Positions 1-8,680 of a stretch of DNA of 64,000 nt are shown piece by piece. Origin of the DNA: Subtercola lobariae (GTDB taxonomy: Bacteria > Actinomycetota > Actinomycetes > Actinomycetales > Microbacteriaceae). Position 1 is the stretch's first letter. Every line of letters starts with the position of its first letter. A program made the position numbers and the translations under genes. The notes below the pieces were generated by a model. It searched no databases. It was not told where the DNA came from and saw only the letters and a list, made by a program, of their open reading frames with translations. Where the stretch lies: the NCBI RefSeq assembly GCF_014640255.1, contig NZ_BMGP01000002.1:719958-783957 (forward strand), given 5' to 3'.

Positions 1-690
1 GTGATTGTGATGGTCACGAACCAGCCTCAGACCACGTTGCCGTCGCCGATTGCGGTTGCGCAGTCGATCGCCAAGAACGCGAGCCTGCTCTGGTCTGGCG
101 TACTCGTGACTGCGCGCGAGATCGTCATCGGGTTCGCTCTGGCTGTGGTGATCGGCAACCTGATCGCCGTGCTGCTGTCGCTCTCGCGCTTCGCCGAGCG
201 ACTGCTCTACCCGACGCTGGTGCTGTTGAACACCGTGCCGAAGGTCGCCATCGCGCCGCTGATCATCATCTGGTTCGGCTTCGGGCCGACCACGAACGCG
301 ATTCTGACGCTCGTCATCGCCATCTTCCCGGTGATCGTCAACACCACACTCGGTTTGCAGAGCTGCGGCGACGACTACCTTCGGTTGGGCAAGGCAATGG
401 GCGGCAACGGGCTGCGCCTGTTCTTCAAGATTCGTGTGCCGTTCGCCATGCCGAGCATTCTCGCGGGCACCAAGCTCGCGATGACGTTCGGCACGACGGG
501 CGCCGTCGTGGGCGAGCTTCTGGCGGGCCAGGCCGGGCTCGGTTACGTCTCCCAGTTCTCGGCCGGTCAGCTCGATACGCCGCTCACATTCGCGGCCATC
601 GTCGTGCTCTCGGCGCTCGGTCTCGTGCTGTTCTATTTGGTCGTGATCGCCGAATACTTCATCTTGAGGTCACGGCAGCCGACGCACTAA
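1..690 (+). CDS. ABC transporter permease (SsuC/TauC-like), 5'-partial
   Basis: Inner-membrane permease of a binding-protein-dependent importer of the nitrate/sulfonate/taurine type. The 229 visible residues contain about five hydrophobic segments and the EAA loop that contacts the ATPase (GDDYLRLGKAMGGNG, about residues 123-137, followed by FFKIRVPFAMPSILAG). The family is usually 250-270 residues with another helix before the LPSP motif, so the gene almost certainly begins upstream of the window; the apparent GTG at base 1 is probably internal. The substrate cannot be read from the permease, but downstream genes suggest an organic compound. Confidence 0.85.
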   Translation: MIVMVTNQPQTTLPSPIAVAQSIAKNASLLWSGVLVTAREIVIGFALAVVIGNLIAVLLSLSRFAERLLYPTLVLLNTVPKVAIAPLIIIWFGFGPTTNAILTLVIAIFPVIVNTTLGLQSCGDDYLRLGKAMGGNGLRLFFKIRVPFAMPSILAGTKLAMTFGTTGAVVGELLAGQAGLGYVSQFSAGQLDTPLTFAAIVVLSALGLVLFYLVVIAEYFILRSRQPTH

Positions 691-1895
691 GCCAGCGACC
701 GCGTCAGGCCGCGGCGGTCGTACAGCCGCGTGGCGAGCAGCCCCGCGATCACACCGACCACGGCCGTGATACCGCAGAAGATCAACGCCCGACCCAGCCC
801 CGACTCGAGCGTGCCGCCGAGGTAGAGCACCGAGCGGGTGCCGAGGTAGATCTGGTGCATCGGCTCGAAGCTGCCGAGCCAGCGGAAGAGCGGCGGGGTC
901 GCTTCGAGGGGAATCGTTCCGCCCGCTGAGGGCAGCGAGAGAATGATGAAGATGAAGAGGTTCACGAGCATCCCGATGCCACCGAAGATGGCGTTCACCG
1001 CCTGAGCGACGATCGCCACGGCCCAGATAGCTGCCGCCGAAAAGGCCCAGAGCTGGAGGGGGTTGTCGATGGGCATGCCGAGCGCCGAGGCGATGGCCAC
1101 GTAGAGGCCCGAAACGACCACGGCCAGGCCGAGCATGATCGCCCATTTCAGAATGAGCGTCGAAGCGCGGCTGAGGCCGGAGTGGCGCGTCAGCGTGTAG
1201 ACCGGGCCGACTTCTGAGGGCACGAAGCCCAGACTGCCGTCGACGAAGGTGCTGACGATGAGCGAGCCGGTGAAACCGCAGAGAACAATGAGCAACGCGA
1301 AGTAGAAGGCAGAGAGGCCGCTTCCCGTGCCATTTGGCAGCGGATTATAGGGTTCGACCGAGATGGTCGCCCCGGTCTGAGCGAGCGACTGGTCGGCCAT
1401 CGCCGTGACGATTGCCGCCGTCGACGTTCCCGACCGTGGGTTTGTCAGCACGGTGATGGTGGGTGCCGGGGCGGCGGCGCTGCCGGTCGAAGCGGATGCG
1501 GCATGAGCCAGGTAGGTCGTGCTGTAGTCGGCCGGCACGACGATGGCGCCATAGAGTGTGGCGTCATCCATCTGCGACTTCGCCTCGTCGAGAGTGAGTG
1601 TCGACACGTCGAACTTGTCGTGGTCGATGCCCGCGACGAGCGCCGATGTGAGCTTGTCGCCGACGTTCGTGGTCGTGCCGTCGGGCAGCGTGTCGCCTGT
1701 GTCTTCGTTCACGATGGCAATCGGAAAGCCCGAGAGGCTCGACGACGAATTGATGGTGCCACCGAGGTAGAGCGCGGCGAGCGCACTCATGACGCCGATG
1801 ACGATCACCGCGGGCACCGCCCAGAGGCGAGCGCTGGCGAGCAGGGCGAGACCAGTCTTTTGCGTGAGATCGTCAGTGTGATTGTATGTGGCCAT
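687..1895 (-). CDS. YhgE/Pip-like (DUF3533-type) membrane protein
   Basis: 402-residue membrane protein with one N-terminal helix (about residues 27-50), an extracytoplasmic domain of roughly 170 residues opening with IAIVNEDTGDTLPDGT, and a C-terminal block of about five helices (190-390). This is the layout of YhgE/Pip and DUF3533 proteins, related to the ABC-2 membrane subunits used in export and drug tolerance. The start is supported by GGAG seven bases upstream of the ATG. It is divergent from a TetR gene, which suggests an inducible efflux function. The last four bases overlap the convergent permease stop. Confidence 0.75.
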   Translation of the reverse strand: MATYNHTDDLTQKTGLALLASARLWAVPAVIVIGVMSALAALYLGGTINSSSSLSGFPIAIVNEDTGDTLPDGTTTNVGDKLTSALVAGIDHDKFDVSTLTLDEAKSQMDDATLYGAIVVPADYSTTYLAHAASASTGSAAAPAPTITVLTNPRSGTSTAAIVTAMADQSLAQTGATISVEPYNPLPNGTGSGLSAFYFALLIVLCGFTGSLIVSTFVDGSLGFVPSEVGPVYTLTRHSGLSRASTLILKWAIMLGLAVVVSGLYVAIASALGMPIDNPLQLWAFSAAAIWAVAIVAQAVNAIFGGIGMLVNLFIFIILSLPSAGGTIPLEATPPLFRWLGSFEPMHQIYLGTRSVLYLGGTLESGLGRALIFCGITAVVGVIAGLLATRLYDRRGLTRSLA

Positions 1896-1911
1896 CGCGT
1901 TTCTCCATTTT

Positions 1912-1946
1912 TCTTACATGTGTATGTCTACTATACGCCTGTAAGA
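1912..1946. promoter_or_regulatory. Inverted repeat between YhgE/Pip-like gene and TetR gene
   Basis: TCTTACA (1912-1918) and TGTAAGA (1940-1946) form perfect 7-bp arms in the 58-bp divergent intergenic region. The distance between them is long for one TetR dimer, so each arm could be half of a degenerate site. Probable operator for the adjacent TetR; inferred from position. Confidence 0.45.
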
Positions 1947-1953
1947 TAAATAC

Positions 1954-2550
1954 ATGCCACCCGCAAACCAAACTCGGACAGACCCGCGACCAGCGCGAAG
2001 TCGCGAGGCCCTCATCAACGCCGCCATCGCTCTGGTCGACGCGCGCGGCGCCGACGAGATCAGCGTCACCGACCTCGCGGCTGCGGCCGGCGTGACGCGA
2101 ATGACGTTCTACCAGCACTTCACCGATCGGAATGCCCTGCTGCAGGCTGCGGGTATCGCCCGCTTCGAGGGTGCCCTCGATCAGTTTCGCGCCGCAGACG
2201 GTTCGAGCTTTGAAGCGGCGCTGATCAGCCTCTTTCTGCACATGGCCGAGAACCGCACGTTCTACCAGCGGCTCAACGAGGGTCGAAGCGGTCTGCAGGT
2301 CTACCTGGCCATTCAGAACTACATCGCCGAGCAGATAGCTTCGTCGACGCTCTTCGCAGGGGCGCCGTTGTCGGCGCTGCAGAAGGTGTTTCTCGGCGGC
2401 GGGGCCATGGCATACACGACCGATTGGCTCGACTCCGACTCGCTCGGCTCCGACTCGCTCGGCTCCGACTCGCTCCTGCTCGAGCCGGCCGCGCGCCAGG
2501 CCGCTGCCGAACTCACCGCGCTCATCGCTGGGTACCGGGCAGCGACCTGA
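1954..2550 (+). CDS. TetR family transcriptional regulator
   Basis: 198-residue regulator. The N-terminal helix-turn-helix is clear (ALINAAIALVDARGADEISV then DLAAAAGVTRMTFYQHFTDR, about residues 19-65), followed by an all-helical ligand domain. Divergent from the YhgE/Pip-like gene and therefore its likely repressor. Near the C terminus the chain carries three copies of a five-residue unit (SDSLG) encoded by a 15-bp tandem repeat, which lengthens a loop before the last helix. Inducer unknown. Confidence 0.85.
   Translation: MPPANQTRTDPRPARSREALINAAIALVDARGADEISVTDLAAAAGVTRMTFYQHFTDRNALLQAAGIARFEGALDQFRAADGSSFEAALISLFLHMAENRTFYQRLNEGRSGLQVYLAIQNYIAEQIASSTLFAGAPLSALQKVFLGGGAMAYTTDWLDSDSLGSDSLGSDSLLLEPAARQAAAELTALIAGYRAAT
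2431..2475 (+). repeat. 15-bp tandem repeat (3 copies) inside the TetR gene
   Basis: Three head-to-tail copies of a 15-bp unit (GGCTCCGACTCGCTC; first copy begins GACTC). The unit is a multiple of three, so the frame is kept and each copy encodes five residues. Copy number could vary by slippage without breaking the protein. Confidence 0.9.
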
Positions 2551-2730
2551 GGCGCAGAAGCGCGGTTCAGTCTGACCGCACGCGCATCCGTCGATCAGTC
2601 GTCACTTCGCAGAGCGAGGCGAATGCCCGGCTCACGGCCGCACCGTTTCATGCCACAGGCGTAGCCCGAACTATCGCTCGCCGCTCGTCGGGCCAGCCCC
2701 ACCCAGCCGGGGAAGCATGCTCCCAACGGC

Positions 2731-3480
2731 TCAGACGCGCATGAGGCCGCCATCGCAGACCACGGTTTGCGCGGTCATGAAGGCGCTGTCGTCGCTTGAG
2801 AGAAAGCACACGGTGCCCACGATGTCGGAGGCAACGCCGACACGCTTTATCGCTTGCATTTGCGCGACGTGTTCGAGCACTTCGTTGCCGATGAATTTTT
2901 CGCCGCCTGACGTGCGAGAGGCGGTCGGGCAGACCGCATTGACGGTGATGCCGTAGGGCGCGAGGTCAGTTGCCAACGCACGCGTGAAACCGACCACCGC
3001 ACCCTTGGCAGCCATGTACGCGACCATGCCAGACACGGCGAGACCGAGCGAATTCGAGGCTAGGTTCACGATTCTGCCCCAGCCGCTTTCACGCATCGAG
3101 CGCATCACCGCGGTCGCCATCAGAAACTGCGAGTCGGTGTTGATGGCAAAGATTCGCCGCCACTCGGCGTAGTTCAATTCGAACAGGTCGACAAACGGAA
3201 AAACGCCCGCGTTGTTAACGAGAATGTCTACCCGGCCACCGAAGTCGAGCAGTTCAGGAGTGATGCCAGCGACGGCATCGGCATTCGAAATATCGGCCGT
3301 GATGCCGGTGGCTTTTCGGCCGAGTTCTCGCACCGCCGACACGGTCGCATCAGGCGAATGGATGTCGACGGCAATGATGTCGGCGCCTCGACGGGCGAGT
3401 TCCAGTGCGATTGCCGTGCCGAACCCGCCGGCCGCTCCAGTGACAACGGCGACTCTGCCGCTATGTGTTTCAGTGATCAT
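2731..3480 (-). CDS. SDR family oxidoreductase
   Basis: 249-residue classical short-chain dehydrogenase. It has the NAD(P)-binding glycine motif TGAAGGFG near the N terminus, NNAG (about residue 89) and the catalytic Ser with YMAAK. The ATG at 3480 is chosen because it places the Rossmann strand right after the start and leaves an intergenic region before the divergent TetR gene; the frame stays open further upstream but runs into that gene. Likely oxidises or reduces an alcohol/ketone in the catabolic block downstream. Substrate not predictable. Confidence 0.85.
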   Translation of the reverse strand: MITETHSGRVAVVTGAAGGFGTAIALELARRGADIIAVDIHSPDATVSAVRELGRKATGITADISNADAVAGITPELLDFGGRVDILVNNAGVFPFVDLFELNYAEWRRIFAINTDSQFLMATAVMRSMRESGWGRIVNLASNSLGLAVSGMVAYMAAKGAVVGFTRALATDLAPYGITVNAVCPTASRTSGGEKFIGNEVLEHVAQMQAIKRVGVASDIVGTVCFLSSDDSAFMTAQTVVCDGGLMRV

Positions 3481-3495
3481 GCACCGAACATAAGG

Positions 3496-3529
3496 TTCAC
3501 TATCGTTTAAGTCAATGCACAATGGTGAA
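3496..3529. promoter_or_regulatory. Inverted repeat between SDR and TetR genes
   Basis: TTCACTAT (3496-3503) is mirrored by ATGGTGAA (3522-3529), 7 of 8 positions, 18 bp apart. It lies directly upstream of the SDR start and before the TetR start at 3584. Probable operator; inferred. Confidence 0.4.
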
Positions 3530-3583
3530 ACTGGAGAGGGCCGAGAATCGGGGTCGCAGCGTGGTGCGCCTAGGCTAGCTTTC

Positions 3584-4216
3584 ATGGCGTTGCGCGATGC
3601 ATCATCGAAGACAAGTACCGATCGCGGAGACAGATCGAGAAAAGTCATTCTCGACGTCGCCACCAAGCTGATGTCGGCGCGAGGCTACGACGGAACCAGC
3701 ATCTCGGCGATCGCCACAGAGTCAGGGCTGCCGGCGAGTTCGATCTACTATCACTTTTCGTCGAAGCTCGGCATTCTGACCGCCATCATCGAGCGCGGGA
3801 GCCACAGGTTTCTCGAGGGCGTGTCGCTCGCCGCATTTCCGCCCGAGAATTCGCATCGAGAGAACGTTTTCGAGCTTCTTGAGCGCGGGCAGCGCGGCAT
3901 CGAAGCAACCCCCGAGTTCGTGCAGCTGCAGTTCGTCATCATGTTCAACTCGCCCGCGGGCGTTGTGAATGCCGCTGTCGAACAGACGCGGGCCGAAGAA
4001 CGCGAGGGTCTTCGAGTCGGGCTGGCGGCCGCCTACGCCGACCTCGGCGAGACCACGGCAGGTGTGATCGCCAGCGAGCTCGTCGATTTTGTCGGGGCCG
4101 CTTTCGACGGCATCTTCGTCGCCGGCCGCCCGGGCTCAGCGACGACGAAGGCTAACATTCGCCTGCTCGCCGAGGCGACTGACGCGTTGGCGAAATCGGT
4201 TCTCGCCAGAAACTGA
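3584..4216 (+). CDS. TetR family transcriptional regulator
   Basis: 210-residue regulator with a DNA-binding domain at about residues 15-65 (VILDVATKLMSARGYDGTSI, then SAIATESGLPASSIYYHF) and a helical ligand-binding C terminus. The ATG at 3584 gives a normal N-terminal arm; an earlier in-frame ATG at 3515 would run across the candidate operator. No strong ribosome site is visible. It sits between the divergent SDR and the monooxygenase run starting at 4385, and probably controls one or both. Confidence 0.85.
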   Translation: MALRDASSKTSTDRGDRSRKVILDVATKLMSARGYDGTSISAIATESGLPASSIYYHFSSKLGILTAIIERGSHRFLEGVSLAAFPPENSHRENVFELLERGQRGIEATPEFVQLQFVIMFNSPAGVVNAAVEQTRAEEREGLRVGLAAAYADLGETTAGVIASELVDFVGAAFDGIFVAGRPGSATTKANIRLLAEATDALAKSVLARN

Positions 4217-4249
4217 CTTGACCGGTCAGAACCTCGCCAGGTCGGGCTG

Positions 4250-4308
4250 TTGACTCGCACGCCGACGTGGAGTACTTTGCATGTGTCGCTAGTGTAGTGA
4301 TCGTTACA
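4250..4308 (+). promoter_or_regulatory. Candidate promoter and overlapping operator of the monooxygenase operon
   Basis: TTGACT (4250-4255) and TACTTT (4273-4278) are spaced 17 bp, a good sigma-A type arrangement. Just downstream, 4293-4308 is an interrupted palindrome (TGTA, two bases, GATC, two bases, TACA), a position where a TetR protein would block transcription. Inferred from sequence only. Confidence 0.45.
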
Positions 4309-4384
4309 TACAATCTCGAGTATGCCGAAGCGGCGATGACCAACGCGGCGTAGTCAAGACACCAGTCAGCAAAGGAGCATTCTG

Positions 4385-6925
4385 ATGTCCCCCACCACTT
4401 CGAAGCCCGAGGAATCGGCTCTGCCGAAGAGCATTTCATGTGACGTTGCGATTGTCGGTTACGGGCCTGTTGGCATGGTGCTGAGCGGTCTGCTGGCACA
4501 ACGCGGGTTCAACGTGATCGTCGTCGAGCGCCATCACACGCTGTACCCGTTGGCCCGGGCGGGCCATTACGACGGTGAGACCATGCGCACGTTTCAGGCG
4601 CTGGGGGTAGCGGATGCCGTCGAAATCGCCGCCCAGCCGATGCTGCTCTGGAACCTCGTCACCGCCGATATGGAGGTTCTGGCGACCATCCACCTCGGCG
4701 AAGGCGGCGCGGGCTGGAAGGAGAGTTACCTGTCGTACCAGCCCGAGATCGAGAAGATTCTCGACGCTCGCGCCAGGGAGCTTGGCGTCACCGTGTACAA
4801 CGGGGTCGAGGCGTTGCAGATCGATCAGAGCGCCGATCGCGCCACGGTCACCTGCCGGCCGGTCGATGACGAGAACGCAGAACTGACCGTCATCGACGCA
4901 GCATTCGTCATCGGCGCAGACGGCGCAAACAGTTTCGTGCGCGAGTCCCTCGGAATCGAGCGGGCGCAACTGGGTTTCGCGCCGATGGATTCGCTGGTGA
5001 TCGACTTCAAGCTGAACGACTCAGATCGTGAATTGGATCGGCTGCCCGAGGTTCTGCAGGTGCTCGACCCTGAACGTCCGCAGCTCGCGGGTCGCTGGGA
5101 GGGCCGCAACTACTCGCGCTTCGAGTTCATTCTGCACGAGGGCGAAGACGCCGAGGAGTTCGCCGCCATCGAGAACTGCTGGAAGCTTCTTGAGATGTGG
5201 GATCTCTCGCCCGCCGACGGCGAAATCGAACGAGGAATCGTCTATCGATTCGAGGCCACACTCGCCCCCGAGTGGCGTGACGGCCGCATTCTTCTGGCCG
5301 GCGACGCCGCGCACACGATGCCACCGACCATGGGCCAGGGGCTGTGTTCGGGCATCCGCGACGCCATCAACCTGGTCTGGAAGCTCGATGCCGTGCTTCG
5401 CGACCAGGCCGAGGTTTCGTTTCTCGACACCGTGCACAGCGAACGCAGCGCGCACGTGCAGCACCTCATCGAGATGTGCGTCGGCCTCGGCGAAATGTGG
5501 AACACCCGAGACCTTGAATCAGCGCACCGGCGCGACGAAATGCTGCGCATGGGCAACGTGCCCCCAGCCCCCGCCTTCCCCCGGCTTGGCGCCGGCATCG
5601 TGGCGGCCGAAACAGACCACAGCCTGATAGTGGATGGCCGCCCGGCACCACAGGGCCGTGTCGCGTTCGGCGGGCAAGCCGATCGTCTCGACGAATTCGC
5701 ATCGGGCTGGCAGATCGTCTCGCGCCACGCCCTTCCTGACGGGCTCTTCTCGGCAGGGCAGCAGAGCGTGCTCGACGAACTCGAGTTCGGCTTCTCACAC
5801 GTGTCACGCGGCCCTGGCCCCGACTACTACATCGATGTGGATGGCGAGTACGAGCTGTGGTTTCGTAAGCACGGCGTGCGGGCGTTCATCCAGCGGCCAG
5901 ACAAATACGTCTTCGGCGCTGTCGCCGAGCTGACCGACCTGCCTGCGCTCGTCGACGCTCTGGGCAGCTCGCTCGAAGACGCCGGCTGGAAGTTCGCTTT
6001 CGAGCGAGAAGCGGTAGATAGTGACGACATCAGCGTCGTGGGCAGTGCGCGCATTCCGTACCCCGAGACCGTCGATTTCTCTCACGCGAGCGACGCCGCA
6101 GAACAGCTGTTCACGTCGTTCTTCTCGGCGAAGACGAGGCGCAAGATCAACGAGACCCACGTGCACTTTCACCCCGATCAGGTCTATTACGCCGACGCCA
6201 CCCTCGGCTGGCATTGGGACACCAACGAAGAACTTCGGGGGGTATGGAAGCAGTACATGCCGTTCTGGAAGTCGACGGCCAAGTCGTACCCGGTACAAGT
6301 CGCCGGCGATACCACCACAGGTGCCGCGGTCGTCGTGACCGACACCCCCGAACTCTTCGGCGGAGAGATTCGAGCGATCGCCATCATCGATTTCGCCGAC
6401 GAGAAAATCACCCGCTGGATCGACTACTGGGACGGCCGGGGCTTCGGCTCCGACGCGGTCTCGAAGATGCGCACACCCGCCGAGAACTTTCCCGACACCG
6501 TGGGCGAAGACACCGTCGACGACCGTCACGCGCCCGAAATGGCGAAGGCCGTCGACGCTCTGATGCGGGCCATCGCATCGGGCGACGCCGCGCAGCTCGA
6601 CAAGATACTCGCCTACGACGCCACGTTCGAAGACTTCGCTCTGCGCACCCAACTGCGAGGGAGCGCCGCCATCGCCCGATACATCAAACGGGCATCCGGT
6701 CGCCTGCCCTACCAAGGGGCCGACGTCATTCACATCGTCGGCAACGCACAAGGCGGCGGGTTCGAGTGGATGCCCGCTACCCCCGCAGCCCCGCGCGGTG
6801 CCGCCATCGTGACGCTCAACGAAACGGGTAAAGTCACCTCGCTCGGCATCACCTACGACGGCGCCGCCCTCGACGACGACCAGATCATCACCCTCAGCGG
6901 CCTCGCCGTAGAACCGCGGCGGTGA
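4385..6925 (+). CDS. FAD-dependent aromatic monooxygenase fused to two SnoaL-like domains
   Basis: 846 residues. Residues about 18-370 are a class A flavin monooxygenase (MhpA/PheA type) with the dinucleotide motif VAIVGYGPVGMVLSG, the DG motif VIGADGANSFVRESLG and the GD motif RILLAGDAAHTMPPTMGQGL; a thioredoxin-like tail of such hydroxylases follows to about 540. The remaining roughly 300 residues form two consecutive SnoaL/NTF2-like domains (about 555-690 and 710-840; e.g. HVHFHPDQVYYADATLGWHW and KIMAYDATF-like DKILAYDATF). Such hydroxylases are normally 500-620 residues, so this is a fusion. AAAGGAG lies just upstream of the ATG. First gene of a run with a cyclase, ABM, YCII and RidA; expected to hydroxylate an aromatic ring whose product the attached domains may process. 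Confidence 0.85.
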   Translation: MSPTTSKPEESALPKSISCDVAIVGYGPVGMVLSGLLAQRGFNVIVVERHHTLYPLARAGHYDGETMRTFQALGVADAVEIAAQPMLLWNLVTADMEVLATIHLGEGGAGWKESYLSYQPEIEKILDARARELGVTVYNGVEALQIDQSADRATVTCRPVDDENAELTVIDAAFVIGADGANSFVRESLGIERAQLGFAPMDSLVIDFKLNDSDRELDRLPEVLQVLDPERPQLAGRWEGRNYSRFEFILHEGEDAEEFAAIENCWKLLEMWDLSPADGEIERGIVYRFEATLAPEWRDGRILLAGDAAHTMPPTMGQGLCSGIRDAINLVWKLDAVLRDQAEVSFLDTVHSERSAHVQHLIEMCVGLGEMWNTRDLESAHRRDEMLRMGNVPPAPAFPRLGAGIVAAETDHSLIVDGRPAPQGRVAFGGQADRLDEFASGWQIVSRHALPDGLFSAGQQSVLDELEFGFSHVSRGPGPDYYIDVDGEYELWFRKHGVRAFIQRPDKYVFGAVAELTDLPALVDALGSSLEDAGWKFAFEREAVDSDDISVVGSARIPYPETVDFSHASDAAEQLFTSFFSAKTRRKINETHVHFHPDQVYYADATLGWHWDTNEELRGVWKQYMPFWKSTAKSYPVQVAGDTTTGAAVVVTDTPELFGGEIRAIAIIDFADEKITRWIDYWDGRGFGSDAVSKMRTPAENFPDTVGEDTVDDRHAPEMAKAVDALMRAIASGDAAQLDKILAYDATFEDFALRTQLRGSAAIARYIKRASGRLPYQGADVIHIVGNAQGGGFEWMPATPAAPRGAAIVTLNETGKVTSLGITYDGAALDDDQIITLSGLAVEPRR

Positions 6926-6929
6926 CGAC

Positions 6930-7808
6930 GTGAGCGAACAGCAATTTCCCTCAAACTGGGGCCGATGGGGGGCAGACGATCAGCTCGGAACCCTCAACCT
7001 CATCGACGAAAACGCGCGCACTCGGGCTGCCGCAGAAGTGCAGACCGCGCGTCACGTGAGTTTGTCGCGCGTCACGAAACCGATATCGCTCACGACAGGG
7101 CTCGGACCGGTCGGCAGCGAGGTAGTGATGCCGGCAGCGGTGATGCAGGTCGTGAACTTCATGGGCGCGCATCCACTCGCCCTCACCGACTCGTTGTTCA
7201 TCAACACCCACAACGCCGCCCTCACGCACGTGGATTCGGTTGCGCACATGCCTGTCGATGGCCTGGTCTACCCGGGCGTGCCCGTCGCAGACGCTGTGAC
7301 GCCTGTCGGGGTTCGTCATGGGTCTGCCGACCCGTTCAGCGCCGGCGTCGTGACCCGAGGAGTGTTGCTCGACTTGGCGCCTGAGGCCGGTGCGCAGATC
7401 GACGCCGGCGCCCGCGTCTCGGCGGCCGACCTCGATGCCGCGCTCGAACGAACCGGTGTTTCATTGGAGCCCGGCGACGCGGTGGCGGTGCGCGGGGGCT
7501 GGGACACGAATCTCCCGATGCATGAGCCGGTTCCGGGCCTCGATCTCAGCGCGGTGAAGTGGCTCGATCGGCACGGTGTGAGCTTCTACGTCGGCGACAT
7601 TGCCGACCCGCATCCCTTTGCGTTGCCGCTCGCGGCCCACCAGGTCGCACTCGCCAGGCTCGGTCTTCCGCTTGTCGATGCAGCCAACCTCGAAGAGATC
7701 GCCCAGGTGTGCCGCGAACTCGAGCGATGGAGTTTCATGCTCGTGCTGGCGCCGCCGCGCATCACCGGAACGACCGGGCTTCTCGTGAACCCGATCGCGA
7801 TTTTCTGA
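6930..7808 (+). CDS. Cyclase family (kynurenine formamidase / isatin hydrolase-like) metal hydrolase
   Basis: 292 residues, cyclase superfamily (PF04199). The metal motif appears as NTHNAALTHVDSVAHM at about residues 91-106, matching the family pattern of spaced histidines and an aspartate. The family hydrolyses cyclic or acyclic amides such as isatin or N-formylkynurenine, and some members open other rings. GTG start four bases after the monooxygenase stop, so the two are almost certainly co-translated. It plausibly opens or hydrolyses the ring product made by the monooxygenase; the actual substrate is inferred. Confidence 0.8.
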   Translation: MSEQQFPSNWGRWGADDQLGTLNLIDENARTRAAAEVQTARHVSLSRVTKPISLTTGLGPVGSEVVMPAAVMQVVNFMGAHPLALTDSLFINTHNAALTHVDSVAHMPVDGLVYPGVPVADAVTPVGVRHGSADPFSAGVVTRGVLLDLAPEAGAQIDAGARVSAADLDAALERTGVSLEPGDAVAVRGGWDTNLPMHEPVPGLDLSAVKWLDRHGVSFYVGDIADPHPFALPLAAHQVALARLGLPLVDAANLEEIAQVCRELERWSFMLVLAPPRITGTTGLLVNPIAIF

Positions 7809-7834
7809 CCTCGTAAATAAAAGGAGCAACACAC

Positions 7835-8164
7835 ATGCCTGACCCGATAGACGACGACGGCCCCTTCACGTTCATCAATGTCTTCGACATCGCAGAAGAC
7901 GAGATCGACACCTTCATCAAGGAGTGGAAGCAGCGCTCGGAGTTGATGATCACCGCCGACGGATTCATCTCTGCCGAGCTGCATCGCGCAATCGACAGTG
8001 ACACCCACTTCAAACTCATCAACGTCGCGAAATACGAGAGCCTGGCACAATTCGAGGCCGCCACTCACGACCCGAAATATCGGGCAAATCTTGAAAAGTA
8101 TGCTTCAGCTTCAACGTGGAAGGCACACCGGGGCTTCTACCGCACGGCCGCCAAGTTCGACTGA
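7835..8164 (+). CDS. Antibiotic biosynthesis monooxygenase (ABM)-like domain protein
   Basis: 109 residues, a single ABM-type ferredoxin-like fold (FTFINVFDIAEDEIDTFIKE opens it; central AELHRAIDSDTHFKLINVAK). AAAAGGAG lies 9 bases before the ATG and the gap to the cyclase is 26 bp. ABM proteins include cofactor-free oxygenases and small accessory dimers. In this run it may oxidise, or protect, a reactive pathway intermediate. Role inferred. Confidence 0.7.
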   Translation: MPDPIDDDGPFTFINVFDIAEDEIDTFIKEWKQRSELMITADGFISAELHRAIDSDTHFKLINVAKYESLAQFEAATHDPKYRANLEKYASASTWKAHRGFYRTAAKFD

Positions 8165-8251
8165 TTCTCGCCCTCACCACAGAAAGAAGAACCTTCGTCA
8201 CACCCACCGGCAACCCGCGAAGCAACACAACGAAGTGAGGAAGTGCACTAA

Positions 8252-8635
8252 ATGAACGCTTTGAATCCTAGTGAGCTGTTAGCACAGCTACGCCAACAGC
8301 AGTTCTACATGGTCACCATGCAGGCCAACACCCCGACAGAAGACCCGCTCTCGATTCTCGGCCCGAACATGGAGGAGCATCTGAACTGGCTCATCGAGCA
8401 GGAGAACAACGGCACCCTTTTCCTCTCCGGTGCAGCAGCAGATGAAACGGAGTGGGATGGCAGCGGAGTGGCGATCATCCGTGCGAGATCGCGGGCGCAC
8501 GCCGAGCAGATCGCTGAGACGGAGCCGTTTCACCGTGCTGGGCTTCGCACGAACACCGTTCGCGGGTGGCAACTCAACGAGGGCAACGTGACCGTGAAGC
8601 TGAAGCTCTTCGACAACTCTTTCGAGATCAACTGA
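8252..8635 (+). CDS. YCII family protein
   Basis: 127 residues with a YciI-type dimeric alpha/beta fold (FYMVTMQAN near the start, EEHLNWLIEQENNGTLFLSG, then ARSRAHAEQIAETEPFHRAG). Several members are dehydrochlorinases or muconolactone-isomerase-like enzymes of aromatic breakdown. AGGAAG lies upstream of the ATG. Fourth gene of the catabolic run, 87 bp after the ABM gene. Confidence 0.7.
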   Translation: MNALNPSELLAQLRQQQFYMVTMQANTPTEDPLSILGPNMEEHLNWLIEQENNGTLFLSGAAADETEWDGSGVAIIRARSRAHAEQIAETEPFHRAGLRTNTVRGWQLNEGNVTVKLKLFDNSFEIN

Positions 8636-8680
8636 TCACGCGGGTATGCGGTGGCAGAGGAGCCGGTATCATTTCGATCC

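Noticed and set aside
1503..1949. 148-residue plus-strand frame opposite the YhgE/Pip-like gene
   Set aside because: His/Arg/Glu-rich shadow of a well-supported membrane-protein gene; no start signal or domain.
5804..6751. 315-residue minus-strand frame inside the monooxygenase fusion
   Set aside because: Complement of a convincing coding sequence with conserved motifs; composition is typical of an antisense shadow.
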